Source: Mucilaginibacter phyllosphaerae
GTDB taxonomy: Bacteria; Bacteroidota; Bacteroidia; Sphingobacteriales; Sphingobacteriaceae
NCBI RefSeq assembly: GCF_004378255.1
Contig: NZ_SNQG01000008.1
Span: 1-64,000 of the forward strand
Length of the DNA stretch: 64,000 bases
Direction: 5' to 3'
Below are positions 62,396-64,000 of the stretch, one piece after another. The translations under genes were made by a program, and so were the position numbers. The notes under the pieces were generated by a model. The model saw nothing but the letters and a program-made list of their open reading frames with translations. It was not told the DNA's origin and did no database searches. Position 1 is the first letter of the stretch, and each line of letters begins with the position of its first letter.

Positions 62396-64000
62396 TTAAG
62401 AGAGTGATACAGTAGTTTTAATTTTCAGTTCATTTAATTGCGCATCAGCGATAGTTGATGGCGAATCTATCATCACATCGCGGCCGGAATTGTTTTTAGG
62501 GAAGGCGATCACATCACGGATAGAATCTAACCCGGCGAAGATAGAAGCCAGCCTGTCGAACCCGAAGGCAATGCCGCCATGCGGTGGGGCGCCATATTCA
62601 AAGGCATCCATCAAAAAGCCAAATTGTTTTTGAGCTTCGTCTGCAGAAAACCCTAAATGTTTAAACATCAGCGATTGCAGGGCGCGGTCATGGATCCGGA
62701 TGGAGCCGCCGCCAATTTCGGTACCGTTGATAACCAGGTCATAAGCGTTAGCACGTACGTTTTTAGGGTCGGTATCTAACAAAGCAATGTCCTCTGGTTT
62801 AGGCGAGGTGAACGGGTGGTGCATCGCATGGTAACGCCCGGTTTCTTCATCCCACTCCAGCAGCGGGAAATCAAGCACCCACAGCGGGGCGAATTTATTT
62901 TTATCGCGCAGGCCTAAACGGCCGCCAATTTCCAGGCGTAATTCGTTAAGCTGTTTACGTACCTTATCGGTCTCGCCGGCTAAAATTAAAATTAAGTCGC
63001 CTTTTTCGGTTTCAAAGGCAGCACTCCATTTAGCCAGTTCTTCTTCGTTATAAAATTTATCAACCGATGATTTTAGCGTACCATCCTCATTATGGCGGGC
63101 ATATATCAAACCTGTAGCACCAATTTGCGGGCGTTTCATCCACTCGGTAAGTTCATCAATTTGCTTGCGGGTGTAGCCTGCGCAGCCTTTGGCGTTGATC
63201 CCCACCACCAGTTCGGCATTATCAAAAATACTAAAGCCCTTGCCTTTTACTACATCGTTCAGTTCTACAAACTGCATCCCAAAACGGGTGTCGGGCTTGT
63301 CAGAGCCATATAAGCGCATGGCATCGGCATATTGCATCCGCGGGAAATCGCCCAGCTCTAAATCTTTAACCGTGCGGAACAAGTGGCGGGTAAGCCCCTC
63401 AAATATATTCAGGATATCTTCCTGGGTGATGAACGACATTTCGCAGTCTATCTGTGTAAACTCCGGCTGGCGGTCGGCACGCAGGTCCTCATCCCTAAAG
63501 CATTTCACGATCTGGAAATAACGGTCAAACCCGCTCACCATCAGCAATTGTTTAAAAGTTTGCGGCGATTGCGGCAGGGCGTAAAACTCGCCCGGGTTCA
63601 TGCGGCTTGGCACCACAAAATCCCGTGCACCTTCCGGCGTAGATTTGATCAGCACCGGTGTTTCTACCTCAATAAAATCTATGTCAGACAGATACTTGCG
63701 AATTTCCTGTGCCATTTTATGGCGCAAAACCAGGTTGTTGCGTATCGGGTTGCGGCGCAGGTCCAGATAGCGGTATTTAGCACGCAGCTCTTCGCCACCG
63801 TCGGTTTCATCCTCTATTAAAAACGGCGGGATCTTGGCAACATTTAAAATTTCCAGTTCGGTAACGGCAATTTCAATTTCGCCGGTTGGTATTTTAGTGT
63901 TTTTGTTAGAACGTTCTACCACGTTGCCTGTAACCTTAATTACAAACTCCCGGCCCAGTTGCTTGCCGGTTTCACGCAAGTTAGCATCAGTATCGGTATT
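62396..64000 (-). CDS. aspS: Aspartyl-tRNA synthetase (start outside the window)
   Basis: The frame is open through the right edge, so the N-terminal anticodon-binding OB fold is only partly present. Class II motifs are clear: motif 1 region RYLDLRR, motif 2 FRDEDLRADRQPEFTQID, and motif 3 GIAFGFDRLASIF. The bacterial-type insertion domain lies between motifs 2 and 3. It charges tRNA-Asp in the cytoplasm. The visible part is complete, with no break. Confidence 0.96.
   Translation of the reverse strand, partial: NTDTDANLRETGKQLGREFVIKVTGNVVERSNKNTKIPTGEIEIAVTELEILNVAKIPPFLIEDETDGGEELRAKYRYLDLRRNPIRNNLVLRHKMAQEIRKYLSDIDFIEVETPVLIKSTPEGARDFVVPSRMNPGEFYALPQSPQTFKQLLMVSGFDRYFQIVKCFRDEDLRADRQPEFTQIDCEMSFITQEDILNIFEGLTRHLFRTVKDLELGDFPRMQYADAMRLYGSDKPDTRFGMQFVELNDVVKGKGFSIFDNAELVVGINAKGCAGYTRKQIDELTEWMKRPQIGATGLIYARHNEDGTLKSSVDKFYNEEELAKWSAAFETEKGDLILILAGETDKVRKQLNELRLEIGGRLGLRDKNKFAPLWVLDFPLLEWDEETGRYHAMHHPFTSPKPEDIALLDTDPKNVRANAYDLVINGTEIGGGSIRIHDRALQSLMFKHLGFSADEAQKQFGFLMDAFEYGAPPHGGIAFGFDRLASIFAGLDSIRDVIAFPKNNSGRDVMIDSPSTIADAQLNELKIKTTVSLS

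Overview
The window looks like chromosome of a Sphingobacteriaceae-type Bacteroidota, most likely Mucilaginibacter or a close relative. This is judged from gene content and style (GH43 enzyme, LytTR two-component pair, PnuC/NadR pair, M13 lipoprotein, YD/RHS proteins with '...Q' signal peptides, TAnnTTTG promoter words, no clear Shine-Dalgarno use), not from a database search. Recognisable core genes sit at both ends. The middle is accessory DNA with toxins, secretion genes, an insertion sequence and broken genes.

Layout. 1-140: tail of an IS1182-like transposase. 304-7702: mixed chromosomal genes (GH43, YdcF/ElyC, acyltransferase 3, SDR, PAS histidine kinase, a secreted acetolactate decarboxylase, EamA transporter). 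7720-13241: a small toxin/immunity islet bounded by a 77-bp direct repeat that copies the 3' end of a PLDc_N gene. It holds a lipoprotein nuclease toxin split by a one-base frameshift, followed by two intact SUKH (SMI1/KNR4) paralogues, one truncated copy and one SUKH-like protein. 13387-24454: an ABC-2 transporter divergent from a LytS/LytR-type pair with two LytTR-like sites between them, TerC, an ECF sigma/anti-sigma/adhesin-like operon, NadR kinase plus PnuC, and an M13 peptidase.

25.1-56.9 kb: a large accessory block ending next to the initiator tRNA gene. It opens with decayed genes (frameshifted hypothetical, truncated dNTPase, REP-like double hairpin, broken RHS tail). A type II secretion/type IV pilus-like locus follows in two convergent arms: pilin, A24 peptidase, GspE, secretin, GspL-like and GspM-like on the plus strand, and FN3 lipoprotein, GspC/PilP-like, MORN protein, GspK-like, two pseudopilins and GspF on the minus strand. 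Next come a frameshifted fibre-like protein, an anchored Skp-like protein, a lipoprotein, and two giant consecutive YD/RHS proteins. The second giant carries a Tox-REase-7-like tip and is followed by a HEAT-repeat protein, the probable immunity factor. An IS21 element with a nonsense-mutated istA closes the block.

56.9-64 kb: housekeeping genes again (tRNA-fMet, era, der, a small phosphatase, an M20 hydrolase, FKBP, aspS).

The main inference is that the secretion locus and the split RHS toxin pair may form one dedicated export system: pseudopilus and secretin as the machine, the Skp-like protein and lipoprotein as periplasmic helpers, and the two giants as an RHS shell delivering a nuclease. 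This rests on gene neighbourhood and domain logic only. Several accessory genes carry single-base frameshifts or amber codons, so read-level errors should be excluded before they are called dead.
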